Below are positions 1-7,245 of a DNA stretch of 46,114 nt, in pieces. The translations under genes were made by a program, and so were the position numbers. Origin of the DNA: Nocardioidaceae bacterium UBA4001 (lineage in GTDB: Bacteria > Actinomycetota > Actinomycetes > Propionibacteriales > Nocardioidaceae); contig DGBP01000079.1 of the NCBI GenBank assembly GCA_002384855.1, positions 1 through 46,114 of the forward strand, written 5' to 3'. The notes beneath the pieces were generated by a model. It did no database searches. It was not told the DNA's origin and saw only the letters and a program-made list of their open reading frames with translations. Each line of letters begins with the position of its first letter. Within the stretch, counting starts at the first letter, position 1.

Positions 1-665
1 ACACCACTCCAAGGGGCACGACCGCCCTGAACGACCAAGAGCGTCGGCTGCAAGATCGACAAGGTAGCGGCGAAGTGAGGCCCACAGTTCCGAAACATGG
101 TTCGAGTCGGTCGCCCTTTGCTGGTTTCGGGCGGACCGGCTGAGCACAGTAGCCGGTTCACCAGGGCGAAGCCGTCGAAGAGGTGGAAGGACCTGCCATT
201 GACCGGCCTGATGAACTCGTCGTCGAAGCCAGCGCCCAATCCCGCGCCGAGGAGTAGCCGCAGGGCGGAGGTGGTACCCCGCATGTGCGGGTTCCGTCCC
301 GGAGCGTCCTTGTCGGTGTAGTAGTGGCGTTGCAGCCCCGCCCGGTCGTGGACCTGCCAGTGGCGGGTGTCGAGGTCGACGCGCTGCTGCAGATTGGGAT
401 TCGTGGGCCTGCCGGACTCCTGGCCGACCACAACGATGCGCAGCGGCCGGCCGTTTCGCCGGAGATCGAAGCGCCGACCGACGTGGGTCATCGTGCCCTC
501 CCGAAAGACGTCACCCGAATGCCGTGAAGCCATGCACTCCGCATAGTGCGGACAGATGAAGTCGCCGTCGCTCAACAGGTTCTCGGTGACGTAGCGGCGG
601 AGCCTTTCGATCCGAGCACGGGTCGCCGACGGGTTCACCTCGATCACTGGCAGCTTCGTCGGCAT
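1..665 (-). CDS. Uracil-DNA glycosylase superfamily-like protein, 3' end cut by window edge
   Basis: An open frame starts at ATG 665 and runs leftward off the window, giving 221 complete codons. It reads MPTKLPVIEV and carries IVVVGQESG near residue 77, an HMRGTTSALRLLLG stretch near 127, LVNRLLC near 168-174, a second Cys at 194, and ILQPTLLVVQGG near 204-215. A small Cys-containing loop, then a Cys, then 'P-x-L-x-V-x-G' resembles the layout of uracil-DNA glycosylase superfamily proteins. Cysteines at about 38, 44, 174 and 194 could be a 4Fe-4S set, as in family 4 enzymes, but their spacing is not the textbook one. The assignment rests on motif layout only. The start is the first in-frame ATG; no strong ribosome binding site is visible. 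It diverges from the gene at 768. Confidence 0.5.
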   Translation of the reverse strand, partial: MPTKLPVIEVNPSATRARIERLRRYVTENLLSDGDFICPHYAECMASRHSGDVFREGTMTHVGRRFDLRRNGRPLRIVVVGQESGRPTNPNLQQRVDLDTRHWQVHDRAGLQRHYYTDKDAPGRNPHMRGTTSALRLLLGAGLGAGFDDEFIRPVNGRSFHLFDGFALVNRLLCSAGPPETSKGRPTRTMFRNCGPHFAATLSILQPTLLVVQGGRAPWSG

Positions 666-767
666 GGACCCAGTGTGCCGATCAGCTCTACCGCTCAGGC
701 ACAGATTCCTGAGATCGCGGGGCCCTCAGCTCTCGACACCAGGGTGGTCCCCTCGGATGCTGGAATC

Positions 768-1148
768 GTGACCGGACGGGTGGAGCGAGCGGTGCGGGCT
801 GCGGTGACACCGGGCGAGCCGCTGCAGACCCCGACTGGCAGAGGCAGCTTTTCCGTAGCCCGGTTCACCAGCGATGGGCTGGTGCTCCTGCTCGGCGTGA
901 AGGAGGCCTGGACCCCGCTCCCCTGGACCGCACTCGAGGAGATCCCTGATTACCTGCGCGGCCGGTCCTGGGTACGGATCGGCAGCACATACTCGATAAA
1001 CTCGGTCGAGGGCACCCTCGACGCCCACCTCAAGCGGTTCCTCGCCCGGGCCACCGGAGGCTGGGTCGCCGTGGTGTTGGAGCGTGCAGGCGTGCTGGAA
1101 ATCGACCGCTTACCGCCCGCCCGGGTCAAGCTGGCGGGGGGCTGGTGA
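768..1148 (+). CDS. Conserved-looking protein of unknown function, about 126 aa
   Basis: The reading frame is open from 546, but its first part lies antisense to the neighbouring gene and is low in plausibility. The protein-like part starts around GTG 768 (GTG 744 is an alternative). The product has a globular pattern: GSFSVARFTSDGLVLLLG, a WTPLPWTALEEIPDYLRG segment, then RIGSTYSINSVEGTLDAHLKRFL and WVAVVLERAGVLEIDRL. It has no signal peptide, membrane segment or cysteine. I do not recognise the family. It is divergent from the glycosylase-like gene, with about 100 bases between the starts that must hold both promoters. The start choice is uncertain. Confidence 0.6.
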   Translation: MTGRVERAVRAAVTPGEPLQTPTGRGSFSVARFTSDGLVLLLGVKEAWTPLPWTALEEIPDYLRGRSWVRIGSTYSINSVEGTLDAHLKRFLARATGGWVAVVLERAGVLEIDRLPPARVKLAGGW

Positions 1149-1298
1149 CCAGCTCGGTGATCGGAGATCAAATCAGATCACGGGGCCGCCCGAACACCCG
1201 GCCTCGGCAACGGATGGTGGCCACCGGGCATCGCCACCATGACTCTCTGCGCGCTTGACCCGACCCCGCGTGGGCACGTCCACCACGGCGCACCGACA

Positions 1299-1336
1299 CA
1301 GAGGGGCCCGACGACAAGTATCGCCGGACCCCTCTG
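1299..1336. terminator. Hairpin terminator between the 768 gene and nrdJ
   Basis: Arms CAGAGGGGCCCG (1299-1310) and CGGACCCCTCTG (1325-1336) pair at 11 of 12 positions around a 14-base loop. It lies just past the nrdJ stop on the minus strand and downstream of the convergent gene ending at 1148, so it can serve both. There is no clear U-tract. Confidence 0.6.
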
Positions 1337-1348
1337 CGCTTGGTCGGA

Positions 1349-4231
1349 TCAGCTACAACCCGAGGTGGAGCCGCAGCCTTCGCAGACGTAGCAGCTGCCG
1401 GCCGGGCGCATCTTCGTGCCGCAGGTGAAGCAGAGCGGGCTGTCGACCGCGGTGCCGGTGATCTCCTCCATCAGCTCCGCCGAGGTCTGCGCCGCCTTGG
1501 GCGCCTCCTTGGCGGAGGCCTCGACGGGCCCGGCCGCCGGAGAGGTCTTGACGGCCTCGACCGCCGGGGTCTCGACAGGCTCGACCGACGTCTTCAGCTC
1601 GTCTGCCTCCGAGACGTACGCCTCCTCGACCGGGGCCTCGTAGGAGCCCGTCTCGAGCTGGCGCTGCCGCTCCTCGGCGGAGTAGATGCCCAGGCCCGCG
1701 CGCTGCTCGAAGGGCATGTAGTCCAGCGCGAGGCGGCGGAAGATGTAGTCCATGATCGACTGCGCCATCCGCACGTCGGGGTCGTCGGTGAGGCCGGCCG
1801 GCTCGAAGCGCAGGTTGGTGAACTTCGAGACGTAGGTCTCCAGCGGGACGCCGTACTGCAGGCCGATCGAGACCGCGATCGAGAAGGCGTCCATCACGCC
1901 GGCCAGGGTCGAGCCCTGCTTGCCGAGCTTGAGGAACACCTCGCCCAGGCCGTCGTCGGGGTAGGAGCCCGAGGTCATGTAGCCCTCGGCGCCGCCGACG
2001 GTGAACGACGTGGTGCGCGACGGACGCGACTTCGGCAGGCGCTTGCGGGTCGGGCGGTACTCGACGATGGTTTCGACAGGCTCAACCGCCGCGGTTGCCG
2101 ACGCGGACGAGCCCTTGTTCTCACCCTTGCCCGACGACAGCGGCTGGCCGACCTTGCAGTTGTCGCGGTAGACCGCGAGAGCCTTGAGGCCGAGCTTCCA
2201 CGCCTGGAGGTGGACGTCCTCGATCTCCTCGATCGTGGCCGACTCGGGCAGGTTCACGGTCTTGGAGATGGCGCCGGAGATGAAGGGCTGGCAGGCCGCC
2301 ATCATCCGCACGTGACCCATCGGGCCCAGTGCCCGGGCACCCATCGCGCAGTCGAAGACCTCGTAGTGCTCGGTCTTCAGGCCAGGGGCGTCGATGACGT
2401 GGCCGTGCTCGGCGATGTACTCGACGATCGCCTCGACCTGCTCCTCCTGGTAGCCCAGCTTGCGCAGTGCCCGCGGCACCGTCTGGTTGACGATCTGCAT
2501 CGAGCCGCCGCCGACGAGCTTCTTGAACTTCACGAGGCTGAAGTCGGGCTCGATGCCGGTGGTGTCGGCGTCCATCATGAAGGAGATGGTGCCGGTCGGC
2601 GCGAGCACGCTGGCCTGCGCGTTGCGGTAGCCGTTCTTCTCCCCCAGCTTCACGACCTGGTCCCAGGCCTTCGTGGCGAGCTGGTGCACGTCGCGGTCGG
2701 CGGTGTGCATGGTGCGCACCGCGTCGTTGGCGGCCTGGTGCTTGCGCATGACCCGCTTGTGGGCGTCGGCGTTGCGGGCGTAGCCGTTGTAGGGGCCCAC
2801 CGCCGCCGCGAGCTCCGCGGAGCGCTTGTAGGACTGGCCGGTCATCAGCGACGTGATCGCGCCGGCCATCGCCCGGCCGCCGTCGGAGTCGTAGCCGAGA
2901 CCCATCGCCATCAGCAGCGCGCCCAGGTTGGCGTAGCCGATGCCGAGCTGGCGGTAGTCGCGGGTGGTGTCACCGATCGCCTCGGTCGGGAAGTCGGCGA
3001 AGCAGATCGAGATGTCCATCGCGGTGATGATCACCTCGACGGCCTTCGCGAACAGCGGGGCGTCGAAGGTGTCGTCGTCCTTGAGGAACTTCAGCAGGTT
3101 CAGCGACGCCAGGTTGCAGGAGGAGTTGTCCAGCGACATGTACTCCGAGCACGGGTTGGACGCGGTGATCCGGCCCGTCTCGGGGTTCGTGTGCCAGTCG
3201 TTGATCGTGTCGTCGTACTGCAGGCCCGGGTCCGCGCACTCCCACGCGGCCTGGGCGATCTTGCGCCACAGCTCGCGGGCGTCGATCTCCTCGATGACCT
3301 CGCCGGTCGACCGCGCACGAAGGCCGAAGGAGGTGCCCTCCTCGACCGCGCGCATGAACTCGTCGCTGACGCGGACGGAGTTGTTGGCGTTCTGGTACTG
3401 CACGGACGTGATGTCCTTGCCGCCGAGGTCCATGTCGAAGCCGGCGTCACGCAGCGCGCGGATCTTGTCCTCCTCGCGCGCCTTGGTCTCGACGAACTCC
3501 TCGATGTCGGGGTGGTCCACGTCCAGGACGACCATCTTGGCCGCACGACGGGTCGCTCCCCCGGACTTGATGGTGCCCGCCGAGGCGTCGGCGCCGCGCA
3601 TGAACGACACCGGGCCGGACGCCGTACCACCGCTGGACAGCAGCTCCTTCGACGACCGGATGCGCGACAGGTTCAGGCCGGCACCGGAGCCGCCCTTGAA
3701 GATGAAGCCCTCCTCCTTGTACCAGTTCAGGATCGAGTCCATGGAGTCGTCGACGGAGAGGATGAAGCACGCGGAGACCTGCTGGGGAGCCTCGGTGCCG
3801 ACGTTGAACCAGACGGGAGAGTTGAAGGAGAAGTACTGGTGCACGAGCAGCCAGGTGATCTCGTGCTCGAAGAGCTCGGCGTCCGCCGGGGACGCGAAGT
3901 AGCCGTGCTCCTCGCCGGCCTTGCGGTAGGTCTTCACCACGCGGTCCACGAGCTGCTTGAGGCTCCACTCGCGCACGTCGGTGCCGACCGCGCCTCGGAA
4001 GTACTTCGTGGTGACGATGGTCGAGGCGTTGACCGACCAGAAGTCGGGGAACTCCACGCCGCGCTGCTCGAAGACGGACTCGCCGGTCTTCCAGTTCGTC
4101 TGGACGACGTCGCGCCGCTCCCAGGTGATCTCGTCGTAGGGGTGCACGCCCTCGGTGCTGAAGACCCGCTCCATCTTCAGACCCTTGCTCTTGCGACCGC
4201 TCCGTGCGGACCCGCTGACCGTCTCCGTCAT
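1349..4231 (-). CDS. nrdJ: Adenosylcobalamin-dependent (class II) ribonucleoside-diphosphate reductase
   Basis: This 960-residue protein has the size and motifs of actinobacterial NrdJ, which reduces ribonucleotides using a cobalamin-generated thiyl radical. Visible motifs are Cys155 in VSACFIL and Cys372 in NSSCNLASLNL (the redox pair), Cys361 in SNPCSEYM (thiyl radical), and GGSGAGLNLSRIRSSKE near 180. The tail holds CFTCGTKMRPAG followed by CYVCEGCGSTSGCS, a cysteine-rich redox or zinc-ribbon end. ATG 4231 is preceded by AGGAG. Two linker segments, near residues 715 and 882, are encoded by copies of an interspersed repeat and read VEPVET. It lies 207 bases downstream of nrdR on the same strand, so co-transcription and NrdR control are likely. 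No cobalamin riboswitch is recognisable in the leader. Because the enzyme is oxygen-independent, it can supply dNTPs when class I enzymes cannot. Confidence 0.97.
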   Translation of the reverse strand: MTETVSGSARSGRKSKGLKMERVFSTEGVHPYDEITWERRDVVQTNWKTGESVFEQRGVEFPDFWSVNASTIVTTKYFRGAVGTDVREWSLKQLVDRVVKTYRKAGEEHGYFASPADAELFEHEITWLLVHQYFSFNSPVWFNVGTEAPQQVSACFILSVDDSMDSILNWYKEEGFIFKGGSGAGLNLSRIRSSKELLSSGGTASGPVSFMRGADASAGTIKSGGATRRAAKMVVLDVDHPDIEEFVETKAREEDKIRALRDAGFDMDLGGKDITSVQYQNANNSVRVSDEFMRAVEEGTSFGLRARSTGEVIEEIDARELWRKIAQAAWECADPGLQYDDTINDWHTNPETGRITASNPCSEYMSLDNSSCNLASLNLLKFLKDDDTFDAPLFAKAVEVIITAMDISICFADFPTEAIGDTTRDYRQLGIGYANLGALLMAMGLGYDSDGGRAMAGAITSLMTGQSYKRSAELAAAVGPYNGYARNADAHKRVMRKHQAANDAVRTMHTADRDVHQLATKAWDQVVKLGEKNGYRNAQASVLAPTGTISFMMDADTTGIEPDFSLVKFKKLVGGGSMQIVNQTVPRALRKLGYQEEQVEAIVEYIAEHGHVIDAPGLKTEHYEVFDCAMGARALGPMGHVRMMAACQPFISGAISKTVNLPESATIEEIEDVHLQAWKLGLKALAVYRDNCKVGQPLSSGKGENKGSSASATAAVEPVETIVEYRPTRKRLPKSRPSRTTSFTVGGAEGYMTSGSYPDDGLGEVFLKLGKQGSTLAGVMDAFSIAVSIGLQYGVPLETYVSKFTNLRFEPAGLTDDPDVRMAQSIMDYIFRRLALDYMPFEQRAGLGIYSAEERQRQLETGSYEAPVEEAYVSEADELKTSVEPVETPAVEAVKTSPAAGPVEASAKEAPKAAQTSAELMEEITGTAVDSPLCFTCGTKMRPAGSCYVCEGCGSTSGCS
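1544..1586. repeat. Interspersed repeat copies inside the nrdJ coding region (C-terminal linker)
   Basis: GGTCTCGACAGGCTCGACC occupies 1568-1586, with a degenerate copy GGTCTTGACGGCCTCGACC at 1544-1562. Read in the nrdJ frame they encode a VEPVET-type peptide and neighbouring low-complexity linker in front of the Cys-rich tail. The same core, as its reverse complement, forms the tandem array in front of nrdR. Confidence 0.8.
2069..2087. repeat. Interspersed repeat copy inside the nrdJ coding region (middle linker)
   Basis: GGTTTCGACAGGCTCAACC lies in frame within nrdJ and encodes VEPVET around residue 715. It is flanked by Ala/Ser/Gly-rich linker sequence, so the insertion seems tolerated between domains. 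Confidence 0.75.
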
Positions 4232-4265
4232 GTGTGCTCCTGTTCCCCTGATGGTGACTCTTCGT

Positions 4266-4322
4266 CTGCTTGCTGGCTACTGCTTGCCCTGGTCCTGCTT
4301 GATGCTGTTGTGCTGCTGCTTG
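4266..4322 (-). promoter_or_regulatory. nrdJ leader with repeated CAAGCAG motifs
   Basis: The 207-base gap between nrdR and nrdJ contains four copies of CAAGCAG on the coding strand, seen as CTGCTTG at 4266, 4280, 4295 and 4316 on the plus strand. They sit in a stretch rich in A and C and poor in secondary structure. A role is unknown; an unstructured leader that aids translation or binds a protein is possible. I see no NrdR box or B12 box here. Confidence 0.35.
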
Positions 4323-4438
4323 GTGCTGTGTTCGTCGCGCTTGCTGTGGAGCGCTGCGTCAGATGCCCTGAATGTGTGTCGTCTCGGTTGGTTTGCCCGA
4401 CGCGCCGCTTCCCCACGACGCGCCGGGCAGTCTGTGGC

Positions 4439-4954
4439 TCAGCCCGTGGGCTGAGGTACGGCGTCCGGCTCGCTGCTCTGGGCAGGCACGCCGGTCGCCT
4501 CGCGGACCGACCGCTCGGCCCGGAGCATCGCGATCTCCTCCTCGAAGGCGTCCGCGCTCTCGAATGCCTTGTAGACGCTCGCGAAGCGGAGGTACGCCAC
4601 CTCGTCGAGCTCGCGGAGCGGGCCCAGGATCGCCAGGCCCACCTCGTTGGCCGGGACCTCGGCCCAGCCCTCCGCGCGCAGGGCGGTCTCGACCTTCTGG
4701 CCGAGGTTGGCCAGGTCGTCCTCGGAGACCGGCCGGCCCTTGCAGGCCTTGCGGACCCCGGCGATCGCCTTGTCGCGGGTGAACGGCTCGGTCGCGCCGG
4801 AGCGCTTCACCACCACGAGCTGCATCTGCTCGACGGTGCTGAACCGCTTCTCGCACGCCGGGCAGCCCCTGCGCCGGCGGATCGCCGTGCCGTCGTCCGC
4901 GACCCGGCTGTCGAGGACACGAGTGTCATTGTTGCGGCAGTACGGGCAGTGCAT
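4439..4954 (-). CDS. nrdR: Transcriptional repressor NrdR
   Basis: This 171-residue protein has the NrdR layout. An N-terminal zinc ribbon holds Cys3, Cys6, Cys31 and Cys34 (MHCPYC and CPAC), and an ATP-cone from about residue 48 to 138 begins VVKRSGATEPFTRDKAI. NrdR senses ATP/dATP and represses ribonucleotide reductase genes by binding paired 16-bp boxes. Its start is supported by GGAAGGGAG upstream. It precedes nrdJ on the same strand, the usual actinobacterial order. A pair of NrdR boxes lies about 290 bases upstream, so autoregulation of an nrdR-nrdJ unit is likely. The leader between boxes and gene carries a tandem 27-bp repeat. The neighbour lexA seen in many actinobacteria is not here. 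Confidence 0.97.
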   Translation of the reverse strand: MHCPYCRNNDTRVLDSRVADDGTAIRRRRGCPACEKRFSTVEQMQLVVVKRSGATEPFTRDKAIAGVRKACKGRPVSEDDLANLGQKVETALRAEGWAEVPANEVGLAILGPLRELDEVAYLRFASVYKAFESADAFEEEIAMLRAERSVREATGVPAQSSEPDAVPQPTG

Positions 4955-4980
4955 CGTGTGCCGCTCCCTTCCTCATTCGC

Positions 4981-5070
4981 CGGTCGAGCCTGTCGCTGGT
5001 CGAGCTTGTCGAGACCCGCCCGCTGGTCGAGCTTGTCGAGACCCGCCCGCTGGTCGAGCTTGTCGAGACC
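4981..5070. repeat. Tandem 27-bp repeat array in the nrdR leader
   Basis: Three head-to-tail units begin CTGGTCGAGCTTGTCGAGAC at 4996, 5023 and 5050. The first two are full 27-base units ending in CCGCCCG; the third stops at about 5070. A partial copy, CGGTCGAGCCTGTCG, precedes them at 4981. The unit core is an imperfect palindrome and is the reverse complement of the repeats found within nrdJ. The array lies between the presumed nrdR promoter and its start codon. Confidence 0.9.
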
Positions 5071-5241
5071 CTCCTACTTCAACACCCGCCACCGACAGTT
5101 CCGTCCCGCATCAGGCATGGGTCGACCACGGTCTTGGGCACCGTCGATCTCGCCGCCTCCGGGGTGCTCTTCCGGGGGTCCGCCTGGGGGTGTTGCTGTG
5201 GATGACCTGGGGACAACTAGCGGCCGCCTGTGCAGTAGTTC

Positions 5242-5257
5242 CCACTACCTGTGGAAA
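5242..5257 (-). promoter_or_regulatory. NrdR box, proximal of a tandem pair
   Basis: On the minus strand this reads TTTCCACAGGTAGTGG, a degenerate match to the 16-base NrdR box (acaCwwtATaTwGtgt). Its start is exactly 31 bases from that of the better box at 5273-5288. That is three helical turns, the spacing typical of paired NrdR operators. Confidence 0.6.
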
Positions 5258-5272
5258 ATTACACCGGTGTGA

Positions 5273-5288
5273 CTACTAGATGTAGTGG
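5273..5288 (-). promoter_or_regulatory. NrdR box, distal of a tandem pair
   Basis: On the minus strand this reads CCACTACATCTAGTAG. It matches the palindromic NrdR box core (CTAcATcTAGt) at nearly all central positions. With the site at 5242-5257 it makes a two-box operator upstream of nrdR, consistent with autoregulation and with control of nrdJ. Confidence 0.75.
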
Positions 5289-5622
5289 TAACCGTACGTC
5301 CGGCCCCCGGGCCACGCAACCTGAACGCAGAAACTCCCGCCACAAATTTTCGCAAGTCGGTAAAACCGCAGGTCAGGACGTGTTCCGGACCCGCCCCTGG
5401 GCCGTCGACCGGCGTGTCGAGGGTGGTCACGGCGTGTCGTGACCGGCCGTTCCCGCGCCAGCGACGAGCCGCTCCCCCGTCGTACCCGAGCGTCGGCGGC
5501 GCGCTCCCCACCCGTCACACCAGCCACACGACGTACGGCGCTCGCCGGAATGTCCGAAAGGTCCCGCGAGCTGAGTCCGGGAACTCATGCGGCGGAGCGC
5601 TCGGCTGGGCCAAGGTGGGTCC
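5289..5622. other. Gap between the NrdR operators and the 5623 gene
   Basis: This 334-base stretch has open frames in several phases, but none looks protein-like or has a good ribosome binding site. It holds a perfect inverted repeat, GGTCACG (5425-5431) and CGTGACC (5438-5444) with a 6-base spacer. That could be an operator or part of the promoter of the rightward secreted-protein gene. I see nothing else definite. Confidence 0.4.
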
Positions 5623-6840
5623 ATGACAGGACTCCACTCGCACCCGCGCCGGCGGACCGTCGGCGCGGTCGCCGCCGCAGCGGCCCTCGCGCTCACCGCC
5701 ACCCTCGCCCCGAGCGGCGCAGCTACCGCCACTCCCCAGCCCGCCGGCCCGACCCAGGCCGCGAGCAACGGCCGCCCCGTCGACGTGATGACCCGCAACC
5801 TCTACCTCGGCGCCGACCTCGGCCCCGTCATCGCGACCCTCACCACCAACCCGGCCGGCGTTCCTGCTGCCGCCGCGCAGACGTGGGCGAAGGTCGTGGC
5901 CACCAACCCGCCCGAGCGGATGGCCGCCGTGGCCGAGGAGATCGCAGCAGCCCGGCCGGCCGTGGTCGGCCTCCAGGAGGTCACCGAGTGGACGACCTAC
6001 GCGGTGTACAACCCGATCACCGGCGAGACGGCCGGCGCCAACGAAGTCTACGACTTCCTCGACCTGCTGCTCGAGGCCCTCGAGGAGGAGGGCGTTGCCT
6101 ACCACGAGGTGACGGGTGCGACCGCCAACAACTTCGCGTCGGGGCCGATCGCCGTACCGTCCGCCACCTCGCCCACCACGCTCGGCGCCGTGGGGATGGC
6201 CGACCGCGACGTGATCATCCGCCGCGCGGACGTGACGGTCGACGAGGACAGCGCCGTCGCGGGCACGTTCCAGAACATCATCCGCTTCCCCGTCAGGAAT
6301 CCCTTCACCGGGCAGACGACGCTCCTGCCCGTGACCCGCGGCTGGGGCTCGGTCGACGTACGCACCAACCGCACCGAGTTCCGCTTCGTCAACGCCCACC
6401 TGGAGGCGTTCGGCATCCCCGGGGTCAACGCCGAGGACCTGCGCGTCCTCCAGGTCGGCGAGCTCCTCGCGGCCCAGGAGGCCATCGCGCAGGACGACCC
6501 GCTGTCCACGGTGTACGTCGGTGACTACAACTCCGACGCCCCGGACGGGCCCGCCTACCAGCTGCTCGTCAGCTCCGTCGGCTCGGACGCCTGGTCGGTG
6601 ACCAACCTCAAGGACCCGGGCTACACCTGCTGCTTCGACGCAGCGGTCACCGACGACACCTCGACTCTCGACGAGCGCATCGACCTCGTCGTCGTGGACT
6701 CCGGCGTCCAGCCGATCCACGCGGACGTGATCGGTGAGGAGCTCGGCGACATGACCGAGTCGGGCCTGTGGCCCTCCGACCACGCGGGCGTCCTCGCGCG
6801 TCTCGTGGTGGCCGGCCAGCGCGGCGGTCCCACGGGCTGA
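5623..6840 (+). CDS. Secreted endonuclease/exonuclease/phosphatase-fold protein
   Basis: The 405-residue product starts at ATG 5623 behind AAGGTGGG. It has a signal peptide with an Arg-rich N-region (HSHPRRR) and the hydrophobic VGAVAAAAALALTATLA. The mature part matches the EEP superfamily: VMTRNLYLGADLGPVI, VVGLQEVTEW (metal-binding Glu), ADRDVIIRRADV, RFVNAHLEAFG, VYVGDYNSDAPDG (Asp/Asn), ERIDLVVVD and a terminal WPSDHAGVLARLV (catalytic Asp-His). Such enzymes hydrolyse phosphodiesters in nucleic acids, phospholipids or inositol phosphates, and the exact substrate cannot be told. It probably acts outside the cell. It is monocistronic and is followed by a hairpin repeat array. Confidence 0.85.
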   Translation: MTGLHSHPRRRTVGAVAAAAALALTATLAPSGAATATPQPAGPTQAASNGRPVDVMTRNLYLGADLGPVIATLTTNPAGVPAAAAQTWAKVVATNPPERMAAVAEEIAAARPAVVGLQEVTEWTTYAVYNPITGETAGANEVYDFLDLLLEALEEEGVAYHEVTGATANNFASGPIAVPSATSPTTLGAVGMADRDVIIRRADVTVDEDSAVAGTFQNIIRFPVRNPFTGQTTLLPVTRGWGSVDVRTNRTEFRFVNAHLEAFGIPGVNAEDLRVLQVGELLAAQEAIAQDDPLSTVYVGDYNSDAPDGPAYQLLVSSVGSDAWSVTNLKDPGYTCCFDAAVTDDTSTLDERIDLVVVDSGVQPIHADVIGEELGDMTESGLWPSDHAGVLARLVVAGQRGGPTG

Positions 6841-6851
6841 CCGCGTCGATG

Positions 6852-6992
6852 TGCCGTTGCCGTCCAGACGGACGACAACGGCACGCGGGGCGACGTCGGA
6901 GCTGCCGTTCCCGTCCATACGGACGACAACGGCACACGGGGCGACGTCGGAGCTGCCGTTCCCGTCTACACGGACGGGAACGGCAGCTGCGC
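6852..6992. repeat. Three tandem 51-bp hairpin units downstream of the 5623 gene
   Basis: Units begin at 6852, 6903 and 6954 (period 51; the third is partial). Each contains an inverted repeat such as TGCCGTTCCCGTC then GACGGGAACGGCA, perfect in the third unit and one or two mismatches in the others. The units are joined by a conserved GGGGCGACGTCGGAGC linker. The array lies in the convergent gap between the 5623 gene and the AIM24 gene, so it may end transcription, stabilise mRNA or be a small repeat element. Confidence 0.85.
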
Positions 6993-7245
6993 GTTCGGCT
7001 CCGGCCCGGTACGGCGTCCCGCTTGTCGTTCTCGCGCACATGAGCTGCCGACTGCACGCGAGACGTCGACCGGGCTGCTGTTCTCGCGCCCATGGGCGGG
7101 AACAGCGGTCTGCGAGCCGGCGCGCGTCGTACGCCGACACGCAGACCTCGTCCGAGGGGCGCGCCTGCGCGCTCGGGCCGGCGATCACCCGGGGGTTGTG
7201 CATGTCCGTGTACGACGCGCCGGACCCCCACCCGCCGACCAGGCC
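6993..7245. other. Rest of the convergent gap between 5623 gene and AIM24 gene
   Basis: No convincing gene lies here. The stretch contains another imperfect hairpin at 7078-7105 (CTGTTCTCGCGCCC then GGGCGGGAACAG), related in style to the upstream 51-bp units. It may contribute to termination from both sides. Confidence 0.4.

Noticed and set aside
546..767. Upstream part of the open frame of the 768 gene
   Set aside because: It lies antisense to the glycosylase-like gene and does not look protein-like.
4232..4438. Cobalamin riboswitch upstream of nrdJ
   Set aside because: Expected for a B12-dependent enzyme, but no B12 box or matching fold could be recognised in this short A/C-rich leader.
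4981..5070. CRISPR array
   Set aside because: The 27-bp units are directly adjacent with no spacers, and no cas gene is present.
1340..5272. Very long plus-strand open frame (1310 codons) over nrdJ and nrdR
   Set aside because: It is antisense to two certain genes and its product is Arg/Val/Leu/Gly-biased, as expected from a high-GC shadow frame.
6852..6992. CRISPR-like repeat array
   Set aside because: The 51-bp period has near-identical sequence throughout, with hairpins in each unit and no unique spacers.
5515..7203. 562-codon minus-strand frame over the secreted EEP gene and hairpin array
   Set aside because: Shadow of the EEP gene; the repeated peptide in it just reflects the 51-bp DNA repeats.
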